Below are positions 48,001 to 57,164 of a DNA stretch of 64,000 bases, piece by piece (the stretch's first letter is position 1; the number at the start of each line of letters is the position of its first letter). The stretch lies in the NCBI GenBank assembly GCA_032719365.1, contig CM064862.1, positions 6,598,001 to 6,662,000 of the forward strand. The letters are read 5' to 3'. The stretch comes from Prinsepia uniflora (taxonomy: Eukaryota > Streptophyta > Magnoliopsida > Rosales > Rosaceae). The translations under genes and the position numbers were made by a program. Under the pieces are notes generated by a model. The model did no database searches and was not told the origin of the DNA. It saw only the letters and a program-made list of their open reading frames with translations.

Positions 48001-49546
48001 TAACCGGAGTATCGACCCGTTCCGACACGACATGCGCCAGATAGCCCTGGCATCCCTTCCGTAGAAGTTTGGTAGTAGTAAGTGACGAAATCACTTCAGG
48101 AGGCGAACCATCACGTTCCCCCTGGAAGATAACTTCCGGCAAACCCGGGCTCCGCAAAATTACTTGCTTGCTACAGCAGTCGATGAGCGATCCGTGCTCC
48201 GACAGCCAATCCATCCCTAGGATTATATCGAAGTCGTGGATATCCAGAATAATTAAGTCTGCAGGTAAATCCACATCCTCAATTCTTACCGGGCACCTCC
48301 GAATCACCTGATTCACAAGGTACACGGTACCCATCGGGGTGCCAACACCCATTTCGCAATCTAAGGCTGATACCACACAATCAAGCAAACCAGCACAACT
48401 CTTCGAAATAAAAGAATGTGTAGCCCCCGCATCCATTAATACACGTACAAGAAAATTAAAGATATGTAGTGTACCTGTGACCACGCCTGGAGCAGTCCTC
48501 GCCTGCTGCTGGGTCATTGCAAACACTTGGGCCCTCGGCCCTTCGTTCGGTCCGCGCCCGCGCGCGCCACGTCCCGCACCACGGTCACCTCCCTGACCGC
48601 GACCTCCGTTAGTGTGGGACGCCGTGCTCTGCACCACACTCGAGCCCCCAGCGTCGTTGTTTTTGGACAACTGCGGACAATCGCAGGCATAGTGGCCTTC
48701 CTCTCCGCAAGCAAAACAAGTTACTGGCCTTGGCCTGCCCGAATGCCCACCAGATGCACCACTCCAAGATGAGTGCTGCCCAGAGTTGTGTCCAGATCCT
48801 CTGCCCTGAGAGCCTCCACGTCGACCCGACCAGCCACGACCCTTGAAGGATGAGGGTGCTCCTCTGTAACTCCCTCCCCTGTTGTTCTTCCGGCCCGATG
48901 GCCCATGATGTGGGCGATCCTGACGTCGCCCCTCCCCCGAAGGTTGTCGTGATTGGTGTGCCGCCAGACTGGCCTCGACACGCACCGCTGCGTCGACCAT
49001 ATCCCTCAGAGAAGCATGAGTGGTAGCAGTCACACTGGCCCGGATCTCCCCTCGGAGTCCAAGCTCAAACCGCTGGCATTTGTCCTCCTCCGTGCTTACG
49101 AATGAGGCAGCGAACCGGGAAAGTTTCCCGAATGTTTGCTCGTAGTCGGCAACAGACATGTCACCCTGCTCCAGCCGCAGGAATTCCGCCTCCCGCGCCG
49201 CGCGAAAGGATCGCGGGTAGTACTGGTCCAGAAACCTGGAACGGAAAGCTTCCCAGGTAGTGGTATGGACAGACCACCCGGACATTTCGAGTCCATGCCA
49301 CCACTGGTAGGCTCCTCCCTCCAGTAAGAAGGCCGCCAGAGTCACTCGTTCGCCCGGAGGGCAGTGCATCACCGAGAAGATCCTCTCCCACTTGGTGATC
49401 CAGTCGTGAGCATCCTCGGGGTTTGATCCCCCGCAGAAAGGAGTGGCTCCCAAACGTTGAGCCCTTTCGATGCTCGCGCATTCCATCTCTCTTTCTAGAT
49501 CCTCGTCCGTTCGAGTATGCGGAATTCTCCTAGGAGGCATAACCAA
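45095..49546 (-). CDS. gag-pol: Tekay gag-pol polyprotein with chromodomain, 1483 codons, intact
   Basis: It makes the capsid and the enzymes for reverse transcription and chromatin-targeted integration. Approximate domain order: gag core (residues 30-200, GGAYQWWHG), Gly/Arg-rich stretch, zinc knuckle CFACGEEGHYACDC (about 280), protease VLMDAGATHSFIS (about 370), RT with LCIDYRQLN and FIDDILVYS (about 560-740), RNase H with FSDASLQGLGC and YTDHQSLKYL (about 830-960), integrase HPGGTKMYRTLRNHYWWPG...CLTCQ and core residues in TMDFVF, VSDRDPRF and SERTIQ (about 1030-1290), and a C-terminal chromodomain-like segment with VKILWRN and EEATWEPE. That chromodomain type and the long LTR point to Tekay. 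No stop or frameshift. The first in-frame ATG is a few bases inside the open frame (MPPRRIPHTR). Confidence 0.96.
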   Translation of the reverse strand: MVMPPRRIPHTRTDEDLEREMECASIERAQRLGATPFCGGSNPEDAHDWITKWERIFSVMHCPPGERVTLAAFLLEGGAYQWWHGLEMSGWSVHTTTWEAFRSRFLDQYYPRSFRAAREAEFLRLEQGDMSVADYEQTFGKLSRFAASFVSTEEDKCQRFELGLRGEIRASVTATTHASLRDMVDAAVRVEASLAAHQSRQPSGEGRRQDRPHHGPSGRKNNRGGSYRGAPSSFKGRGWSGRRGGSQGRGSGHNSGQHSSWSGASGGHSGRPRPVTCFACGEEGHYACDCPQLSKNNDAGGSSVVQSTASHTNGGRGQGGDRGAGRGARGRGPNEGPRAQVFAMTQQQARTAPGVVTGTLHIFNFLVRVLMDAGATHSFISKSCAGLLDCVVSALDCEMGVGTPMGTVYLVNQVIRRCPVRIEDVDLPADLIILDIHDFDIILGMDWLSEHGSLIDCCSKQVILRSPGLPEVIFQGERDGSPPEVISSLTTTKLLRKGCQGYLAHVVSERVDTPVIDEIPVVCEFPDVFPEDLPGLPPSREIEFTIELLPGTRPISQAPYRMAPAELRELKTQLQELVDLGYVRPSTSPWGAPVLFVKKKEGSLRLCIDYRQLNKVTLRNQYPLPRIDDLFDQLRGAQCFSKIDLRSGYHQLRISEEDIPKTAFRTRYGHYEFLVMPFGLTNAPAAFMDLMNRVFRPYLDKFVIVFIDDILVYSRSARAHEEHLRLVLERLRQEQLYAKLSKCQFWLSSIGFLGHVISTDGICVDPQKTEAVTNWAKPTTVTEVRSFVGLAGYYRRFVEGFSKIAAPLTRLTRKGVKFIWDEQCDRSFQELKDRLTTAPVLALPDDSGEFVVFSDASLQGLGCVLMQTGKVIAYASRQLKTHELNYPTHDLELAAVVHALKIWRHYLFGATCRIYTDHQSLKYLFTQKELNMRQRRWLELLKDYDCTIEYHPGKANVVADALSRKSAGTIAHLGMVYLPLLVELRKAGVILGTDEHGALLASFHVRPVLIDRIIEAQLQDPILCIYRIEVDADGRQDFSIRDDGALVKLGRLCVPAVAELRAEILEEAHSSAYAMHPGGTKMYRTLRNHYWWPGMKKDIAKFVSKCLTCQQVKAERQRPYGAMQPLPIPEWKWDHITMDFVFKLPRTQSGVDGVWVIVDRLTKSAHFLPVQETYKPNRLAQLFVKEIIRLHGTPESIVSDRDPRFTSRFWRSLQDTLGTTLRFSTAFHPQTDGQSERTIQTLEDMMRSCVLQFQDSWDTHLPLMEFAYNNSYQASIGMAPYEALYGRQCRTPICWTEVGERAAVGPEIMDLTMETVRVIKERLKVAQDRQKSYADRRIRDLEFEVGDFVFLKLSPWKGIIRFGRRGKLSPRFIGPYEIVERIGRVAYRLALPPELSRVHDVFHVSMLRMYVRDASHVLGEQPVELREDLSFEEQPVQILDRKDKVLRRKTIPLVKILWRNQNVEEATWEPEAQMREQFPHLFL

Positions 49547-49657
49547 CTGTCAAGAGGCATAGATCAGAAAACAATATTCTTAAAAGTCGAAAAGTAACTA
49601 GTACTAATCGCTAGTCTAGCATGCAGACCAATACCCTAGTACTGACCACAACCTAGT

Positions 49658-49669
49658 GCTCTGATACCA
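49658..49669 (-). promoter_or_regulatory. Primer binding site of the Tekay element
   Basis: Minus strand TGGTATCAGAGC, complementary to the 3' end of initiator tRNA-Met, 3 bp after the 5' LTR. Confidence 0.9.
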
Positions 49670-49672
49670 AGC

Positions 49673-52436
49673 TGACAGGACCCGCCCCGATCCCACAGGG
49701 ACCACAAGGGGACGTGCCCTGCTCCCGTCTGACACCCAATAATTCATACCAATTTTAACCTCAAAACATTTAAAAGCATAAATAACCAAATTAAAGTCAT
49801 ACATAAAATCCGAATTAAACGAATGTCAGACAAGGGATATAATCCAAAATTACAAATTTGCGAGCACGACTCTAAAGTAATCCTGCGGGTACACCGCCCA
49901 GCAGGGGTTCAGGTACGCAGAAGTAGATCTATGCTTCAGCCTCTGGTTCCTCCTCTACCTCAGTTTCCCGACCTGGAGGGGTTATCAAAACATTAAGGGT
50001 GAGTGGACCGAAACTCAAGTTTATGAAATCGTTTGATAAGTAAAACATATAATTTACCCCTCCGTTTTCCAAACATGCGTGCATCATAATTCCAAAATCA
50101 TAAACCATATAATACGAACCAATAAGCATATAATAAAACCATAACCATAATTTTAGTTGCTGCACTATACACTCCAATCCCGACATCCCTGATGTCTGAC
50201 GTCCCTGACGTCCAATAAGGTCACAATCACAAGGCTACGCGTGCCACTCGGGTCTCAATTTCCGAGTTCAATCCCCGAACCCCGTTCGGGTACAGCATCC
50301 CCGATGCTTAGCGTCATAGACGCTGGACGTTCTAGACGTCCGTGACCTCTCCGGGGTACCTCATCCGGAGGAGACAATACAATATGGAAGGGTCATACAG
50401 TGCAGTAACAAATACATTTTATTGATATCCACATGCAAACATATATATACATAGATAGAATCCGAACCAATCATTCAGTTTCATCGGACGGGTCTCAAGC
50501 CCAAATACCGTGAAACGTGCCATAACCATATTTTCCATATCATCAAAACCATCATTGTTTTAGCATGTGAATGAGTATAATAAAACCAGAAAACATTTAT
50601 GCACACAAGGGTTTAAGAAAATGGCCCACTCACAGTACAATCCTGCTAGAAACCGAACGTATACCCTCGTCCTGGTACAAATGTACAATCCCTATCAAGT
50701 CCAAGTATTCGTAAAGGTCAAATTAAACCCCTAACATTCAACCATGAAAGCCTAGGTCGAAACCGACCCGGGAAAGCCGCCCGAACGCGCTTCCCAAGGC
50801 AATAAACCTTATTTTGACCAACTTAATGATCTCCGATCGACCCGAAACCACCGCCATTGGATCCGGATCGTCGAAACCTAAAGAATGGTGGTGGTCCCAC
50901 CAAAAACACTGTTCACACGCGCCCCCACGCGCCGGTCAACGCGGCGGTCAACGCAGGAACAGTTCCTGCTGACGTCATCGCTGACGTCACTGCTGACGTC
51001 AGCATGACGTCATGCTGACGTCATCTGACAGCTGTCAGGTCTGACATGTCAGACTCTGACAGGTGCCACGTGTCAACATCGGATTGGTCCACCACACTGA
51101 TCTGTCAGACCACGTGTCAGATCTGACATGTGCCACGTGTCAGCACGGCACTGGTCCACGTCACTGACATGTCAGTGACACGTGGTAGTCCCTGACTGGT
51201 CCACGTCACTGACATGTCAGTGCTGACTGTGCACTGACATGTGACACGTGTCGGCTCACGGTTGGTCCACGTCATCTGACAGACTGACAGGGTGCCACGT
51301 CAGCACCACTGTCATCAGACGGGTTGACCCGGTTTCCTGCAACTCGGGTCGATCAGACCCGCGATCGAGACCCGGTTGCCATTCCTTCATTTCTGGATCA
51401 TTTTCATTCCTTTCAATTCCTAATTACTCGTCTTAGTCCCTAGATTAGTTCCATGTAAATAGAATTGAGAAACACGGATCGAATCGAGGGCCTACCTTGA
51501 AGAATAGCTCTGGCCTCCCGTCGCAGTTTTGCCACCGCCCTGAGCTCCACCGGCCACGAGTTCGATTTCAGAAGGTCCTAGGAGTTCCTAGGGTTGATTA
51601 GGAATCACAACGGACCAAATTGAACGTGGGAAAAGGATTTACCAAAAACCTGGGTTGAAACCGCCACGGGTTTCCCCTGCTTCCTTCCGCGCCGCCGTCT
51701 GCCGCCGTCCACCGCCGTGCCTCCGTCCTTCCCCGTGAGTCCAGCAACACACAGACACAGTGAGTGGATAGCTAGCTGGGATGCTTTGATCGAAATGGAC
51801 AGAGTGTTCTGCGGGTGGGAAATATAAAGAATTGGAGGGAAATAATGGACGGCCCAGATTTGATCTCCAAGATTAGATCAAGGGCTCAGATTAGATCAGG
51901 GGTTTTCAATCCAAGGGCTGGAATTTAAAGCTGCTTCAATTGTTATTTAATCCAATAGTGGATCTGATCCAATCTAGGTGTCCTCCAATCAGATTTCCTG
52001 AATTTAATATTCGACACGAAAACCGAGACACGAACTTCCCGAATTCACGTTTCCGACCATAACTTCCTCGTACGAAGTCCGATTTCGGCGTGCCGCCTGT
52101 CTACGGACTCAGGACGTCGAGGCCTACCCAACGGTCCTTGAGTCAACAGAAAATTAGTTGTCCAAAGAAAAGTCAACATTTTCCCCCGAGAGTCCAAATT
52201 ACGGTAATGCCCCTGAACTTCCGATAGCCATAACTTTTACCCTGATCGTCCGAATTGGACGTGCCACCTGTCTATGAACTCGTGACGTCCCGAACTACGC
52301 CACGGTCATAGGTCAACGTTCATTTAGTTCATCAATCAAAAAGTCAACAATTTGACCATACCATTCACAGGGGTAAAATCGTCAAATCACACATTAAATT
52401 ACAATATGGAAATCCTCGAATTTCCGGGGTGTTACA
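49673..52436 (-). repeat. 5' LTR of the Tekay element
   Basis: 2764 bp, same length as the partner LTR and about 99.4% identical by eye. The promoter lies here and drives the minus strand. Confidence 0.95.
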
Positions 52437-52870
52437 TCTCAATTGATAATTCTCGCAGCTAATTTGATCTGTTATTTAAACAATAACACAAATGGACAAA
52501 TTGAGTGTTTTTTCCCTAATTAAGGGTTTAATGTCTCTAAACCCTAGATTTAATCCCTAAAATAAGGTGTAAAAGTGAGAGGGAAAGTGACATATTTGGC
52601 TGGTAGTTTGAGTCAGCATTCACTTTTCGTTTGAAAGACCGTTTCGCCCTTCGCTCGGAAAATTACGAAAATGCCCCTCGCCTTCGTAGATCCATAACTT
52701 TTGCGTCCGATCTCCGATTTCGGCATGCCGCCTGTCTATGAATTCGTATTAACTCGACCTACGTAACGGTCTCTGACCCACGACCTTTGGACCCCCGGGC
52801 TCAAAAGTCGACATTTTTCCATGCTTGGGGGGCAAAATGGTCATTTTTGCACATTATGACCGATTCACAC
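52437..52870 (-). mobile_element. Truncated Tekay-like LTR (family E), right part
   Basis: Continues 41430-42296. Reverse-complemented, it shows the family 5' block: GTCGACTTTT, GACCGTTACGTAGGTCGAG, CAGGCGGCATGCC and AAAAGTTATGG, in the same order as family C at 25255-25385. The terminal TGTAAC is absent. Confidence 0.55.
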
Positions 52871-52938
52871 CACTAAACCCGGTAATATAAGATTTCAAGC
52901 AAAATACATCCCTCCGGATTCCCTGAATACCGAATCGA

Positions 52939-52950
52939 TGTGGGGGCATT
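52939..52950 (+). promoter_or_regulatory. Polypurine tract of the Tat element
   Basis: TGTGGGGGCATT, directly before the 3' LTR at 52951. Confidence 0.7.
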
Positions 52951-53522
52951 TGTGGAACCCAGAATCATCCGAAAATTATGGAGCCACCACGTGTCCCGTA
53001 ATTCCCAAAAATAACACTGATCATTCGAAAAATACCCGCACATCAAATAATCTATTTACCAGTTAAATACGTTATTTGGCCGGGTTAAAACCTCCGTAAT
53101 ATTGATATTCTCTCCGAGAGATAATTATCGTTATTCTTAATAACGATAAATTAATATTAATATTAAAATACACTAAATATCATTACTATCATGATAAGCC
53201 ATCATTATGATTATCAAAATAATATATTATTCATTTAGTAATAATATATTATTTATTAATTAAATATTCAAACCGACTAATCAGAACTCTCCAAGGCTCC
53301 CAAGATTTTTCTATAAATAGCAAGGCACATTTCACTTCCAAGGTACGTTGATTCTTCGTTTCGAAGTATATCCTTTTCCTCTCTCAAAGCTAACTTAAGC
53401 ATCGGAGTGTTCTTGGTCGAACAACCCCCCGAGTAAATCGATCGAAGCAACGATAGCTAATTGTTTGCTGTCTGCAGGAATTGTGAGGACTTTTCGCGAC
53501 GAGTTCAATCTTTGATTCAACA
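52951..53522 (+). repeat. 3' LTR of the Tat element
   Basis: 572 bp, TGTGGAACCC...TTCAACA, with TATAAATA at 53312-53319. It sits directly against the second half of the hydrolase exon 1, in the same orientation. Confidence 0.92.
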
Positions 53523-56022
53523 GACATCATGGACACCATTGTTCGTGACCCTTTTTATCACGACGTCCCTTCCTTCTTCAGGTACCCAAAAATTCATTCT
53601 TTTTCATCATTTTTGAATTGGGGTGTGTTATATTGTTGTTAATTGGATGTAAACCAAAAAAAGAAGAGAAATTTATAAACATCGACTGGTTTTAGACTTT
53701 GAAATTTGTCGTATGGTTGATTTGGGCCTTGGCTAGCTTAGCTGCACAAGGACGATCGGAAATGTCAAAAATTGAACCTTTATTGGGAAGTAGTATAATG
53801 GGATGTCCCGGGATGGAGTATTTTTGGGTGTGTAACTGATGCATAAACCAAAGTAGCAGCAGTAGTTGTAGAAGAATAGAATTGCTGTTGAACCCTTACT
53901 AAATTCCTTCAACTTTCCAGAACTTTTATTCTGGTTCTCAGATAAAACTTTTATTCTGTTTCATTTGAAGTCTCAGTTAATCACATTGAGATTTTAATTT
54001 ATGTCCAGAATGTCTTGCGAAGAACTAATAGAATGCAAGCACCCAACTGCATGGATTGAGTTTGAAAAGGGGATCATTGATGAGGTATACTTGGAATTTG
54101 TGTGTAAAAACTATGCTTCCTAAGGTAAAATGAAAATGGTATCAGTGCCTACTTTGAATTTTAGTTACTGAAATGACCAGGAAATGTTAAAATGCATTTG
54201 GTAATTGGCCTTTGAGTGCATCTGAGAAGCTTTGATGGAAATTTGTTGTTTGAACTCAAGTCCAAGTGTATAATTTTGTTCTATTTGAACTGCATTGAGC
54301 AAAATTATATGTTTGAATTACGTACTTTTAGCCCATTCTATAGCATGTCAAATTTCTGTATGACTTGTGCTTTGTCCCCAGGCAGAGCTAGAAAGAACAT
54401 TCTTCAAGGATGGAAGACCTCCAGATATGGAAGGTTAGATGGAATTTCTTACTATTATTCTTACCAGTCGTGTCTGCTGTGTTTTTTGTATTTCCAATAC
54501 TATCTCGTTCGTAAGTTTTAGTTTTTTATTTCCAATAATATCTTGTTCGTATTTTTAGTTTTAACATAATCCTTAGAAGTTAGAACTGGTATGTACCTCA
54601 TGTCACTAGAAAATGACTTGTTTTCGTGCTGTTTCATTTTTCCGCTGATAATCTTTTTTGTAAATGGTTCTCTCTCTTGCTATATCATTATGATCGAAGG
54701 TTAATACCGATGGTGAAAAGAACTGCGACAGGCCAGTACTGCAATTTTTCTTCTCTTTTGGTTGCTAGGCCTAGACTGCATGACAATATTTCTTGCAAAA
54801 TGCAGATACATCATATTGGTTTGATCCTTGAATTATAAGATAAATAGGTTATCAAATAAGCTATCCTCTAACATTTGATCCTTGAACTGTTAATTTCTCG
54901 TATCTTTTCTTAACTTTATTGACCTTGTAACAAATAATTTTGAGCAACATCTGAGATGTTTTATTGCTGGTCCTATTGAACTTGGGGAGACTGAAGAACT
55001 GAAGTCTTGGCATTGACTGTTCCCGTATGATATGCTTTCATCTATGTGCTCTTCCTTCTGAATCTTATAGAAACATACTTCATTTATCTTGCAGGCCTAA
55101 AACATTGCATGAAAAAAGGGTATTCCTATCTTGAAGGCGTTGAAGAATTGCTTCACGTGTTAAAACATAACAACTATGAGATGCATGCTTTCACAAACTA
55201 TCCCATCTGGTTAGTTGAAAATTTTGATATCCAGTTTTCTTATTAAGTAATGCTGTTTATCTTTTTTACAGGAAATTATATTTTGTAGGTACGAGGTGAT
55301 TGAGGACAAATTAAACATCTCAAAATATTTATCTTGGACGTTCTGTTCATGTCTAATTGGTATGTCAGTGGTTTGAAATTTTACCTTGGGACTCTCTTCC
55401 ATCTGTTAGCTGGACAAGCAAAGCTTCATGAATCTCTTCATAATCTGTGTTTCAGGGTAGAGAAAGCCTGATCCTGAGTTCTATCTGGAAGCTGTGAGAC
55501 ATTTAAGAGTTGATCCAGCAAGTTGTATCTTCATTGATGACAGGTAGGTTTGCTTGATTAATCTGACATATTGGAATTTGGCTTTCATTACATTAATGTT
55601 CTTGCAGCATTACATTAAGTCTCAGTAGACTTAGCATAAACCAAGATCCAATGTTGGAACCTGCCAATATAAGTTGAATTCAACGTTTCGGTTAACACCT
55701 TATTTTAACGATTCCAATTTGTTCTGAATCTGGAGTTTCAGGTCATTTTAGTACTTACTTATGGTTAAAATTTGTAGTATGAATTATGAATGATCAATTT
55801 TGTAGACGGTGTATAAGGCCGGTTTACTTGAAGATGCTTCGCATACTAATCAATTGTAACTATATTGGTTCATGGATGCATCACAGGATGAGAAATGTAG
55901 AAGCTGCAAAGGAAGTTGACATCATTGGTCTACATTTCAAAAATGCAGATTTGCTTCGTCAAGATCTTTCTTCGATTGGGATTTGCATTTCTACAAATCA
56001 AGCCAATCTTGCACAAGAATAG
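53523..56022 (+). pseudogene. FMN hydrolase-like gene, 3' piece (rest of exon 1 and exons 2-7)
   Basis: Opens with the second GACAT, then CATGGACACC, and runs through six more exons to a TAG at 56020-56022. Exon 6 opens G|GG TAG AGA AAG, so the reading frame stops just before motif III. An alternative acceptor one base later avoids that stop but shifts the frame. The other splice borders are canonical. The sequence otherwise looks little decayed. Confidence 0.8.
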
Positions 56023-57164
56023 CTAGCTGCCTTCGTTGTTTCTTGCTGAGAATCAAGAATTTTTCAGAATGAGAGCTGAATCCGTTGTTTTTTTGTCAAC
56101 TAACACAAAGGAATTGAAGGGCTTTCATCTGTCCAAGTTGTACGTAATACATCCTGTATTTTTCACCAACTTCTTGATACCATGACTTTTTTTCGTTCTA
56201 ACTTGTACAAGTGTAATGTGAAAAAGGCAAACAAATGGAAAGATAATTATAGCTCGAGCAGTTGAGATGAGTTGTTTTGTTTACGCACCTGACGACCAAA
56301 ATTATAGGGCTAACAATGGGTTGGGTCGTATGGATGAACCTTGTTTTATTGAAATATATTCAATACAAATTTAATCTATTTAATAATTGTATCAAGAATG
56401 TTCGATCGAAACTTGACTCGTTAATAAATCAAGTGATCCATGTAATCTATGTAACTCATTTAATAAATAGGTCATGTTCAAAACGTAATTAATTAATGAC
56501 ATATTTAATCTATTTAATATATTTAATATATTTAACATTTTTAACTTATTTAAATTATAAATTTAATAAGTATTATGTAGACATAAATGGATAGATATAT
56601 GAATTAGTGATTTACACATTTATTAAATAGGTTAATATATAAGTCATCATATGGATTATAGGTTGACTCGAAATCTATTTGTTTATTAAATGGATTAATA
56701 GGTCATTATACGAATTGACAAATTGACCTAAAATCTGCTCGTTTATTAAATGTGTTAAAACTCATTGATCCGAAAATAACTTAAAATTTTAATCTAACAG
56801 TTTAATTTAGATAAATTTTGTGCTAATTTTGAGTTACATATTGAATCGTTTAAAAAATTGTTACCTTTACTAATTTGCCCATGTATAAGAAGGAAAAAAA
56901 AAATTATTTTTGAATCCACATAAGGATATCTCCTTTTACTAGCAAAATGAATTTTTTTCTCATCCTATAATTTCTTTTAATCTTTTTGTGTCCAATTATA
57001 AATCACTTAATTTCGCCAATCGCTTTTCGTTTGGGTATCAGCAAATAAAGGCACGGGTTGAGCAAAAAGGCACCATCTGAAAGCGTCAAAGAGAATACCG
57101 CAAAACACAGAGCAGAGAAAAAGAGGGAAGAGTGATCGTTGAAGAGAGCAAGAAGTGTTCAAAG
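56023..57164. other. Intergenic region between hydrolase and glutaredoxin genes
   Basis: Includes the 3' flank of the hydrolase gene and, at about 56610-56770, a degenerate tandem repeat of about 62 bp around GTTTATTAAATGGATTAATA. The last about 150 bp should be promoter and 5' UTR of the gene starting at 57165. Confidence 0.55.

Larger units (their letters stand above)
42297..52436 (-). mobile_element. Complete Tekay-type chromovirus (Ty3/gypsy), 10140 bp
   Basis: Two 2764-bp LTRs (42297-45060, 49673-52436), exact 5-bp duplication TCTCA (42292-42296, 52437-52441), PBS complementary to initiator tRNA-Met, an uninterrupted gag-pol ORF and a polypurine tract. By eye the LTRs differ at about 17 positions (about 0.6%), nearly all transitions. 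With a commonly used grass rate of 1.3e-8 per site per year this is roughly 0.2-0.3 million years. All parts needed for autonomy are visible. Confidence 0.95.
32061..53522 (+). mobile_element. Tat-lineage Ty3/gypsy retrotransposon carrying nested insertions
   Basis: 572-bp LTRs (32061-32632 and 52951-53522), GACAT duplications (32056-32060, 53523-53527), PBS, gag-pro, pol with two RNase H domains, a minisatellite, an antisense extra ORF and a polypurine tract at about 52939-52950. The second RNase H and antisense ORFs are known traits of Tat-type elements such as Retand. LTRs differ at about 9 of 572 positions by eye. Coding defects are TAG at 33595-33597 and TAG at 37786-37788, so it is not autonomous now. 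Without the nested Tekay it is about 11.3 kb. Confidence 0.92.
31873..56022 (+). pseudogene. FHY1-like: Chloroplast FMN hydrolase-like HAD phosphatase gene, interrupted by nested retrotransposons
   Basis: The family removes phosphate from FMN (riboflavin metabolism) in plastids. Exon 1 is 31873-32060 plus 53528-53581, rejoined over the GACAT duplication. Further exons are 54009-54084, 54382-54433, 55095-55209, 55289-55359, 55456-55543 and 55887-56022, all with GT/AG borders and consistent phase. HAD motifs: I FDIMDT (split by the insertion), II threonine in AFTNYP, III lysine of RKPDPEFY, IV IFIDDR. The N-terminus (MAMFLKLP..., serine/arginine-rich) looks like a transit peptide. Lesions are a 21.5 kb insertion in exon 1 and an in-frame TAG at 55458-55460. 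The assignment rests on the 'HPTAWIEFEKG' and 'KPDPEFYLEAV' type segments recalled from that plant family. Confidence 0.8.

Noticed and set aside
47378..49327. Plus-strand open frames across the Tekay polyprotein
   Set aside because: Shadows of the long minus-strand gag-pol frame.
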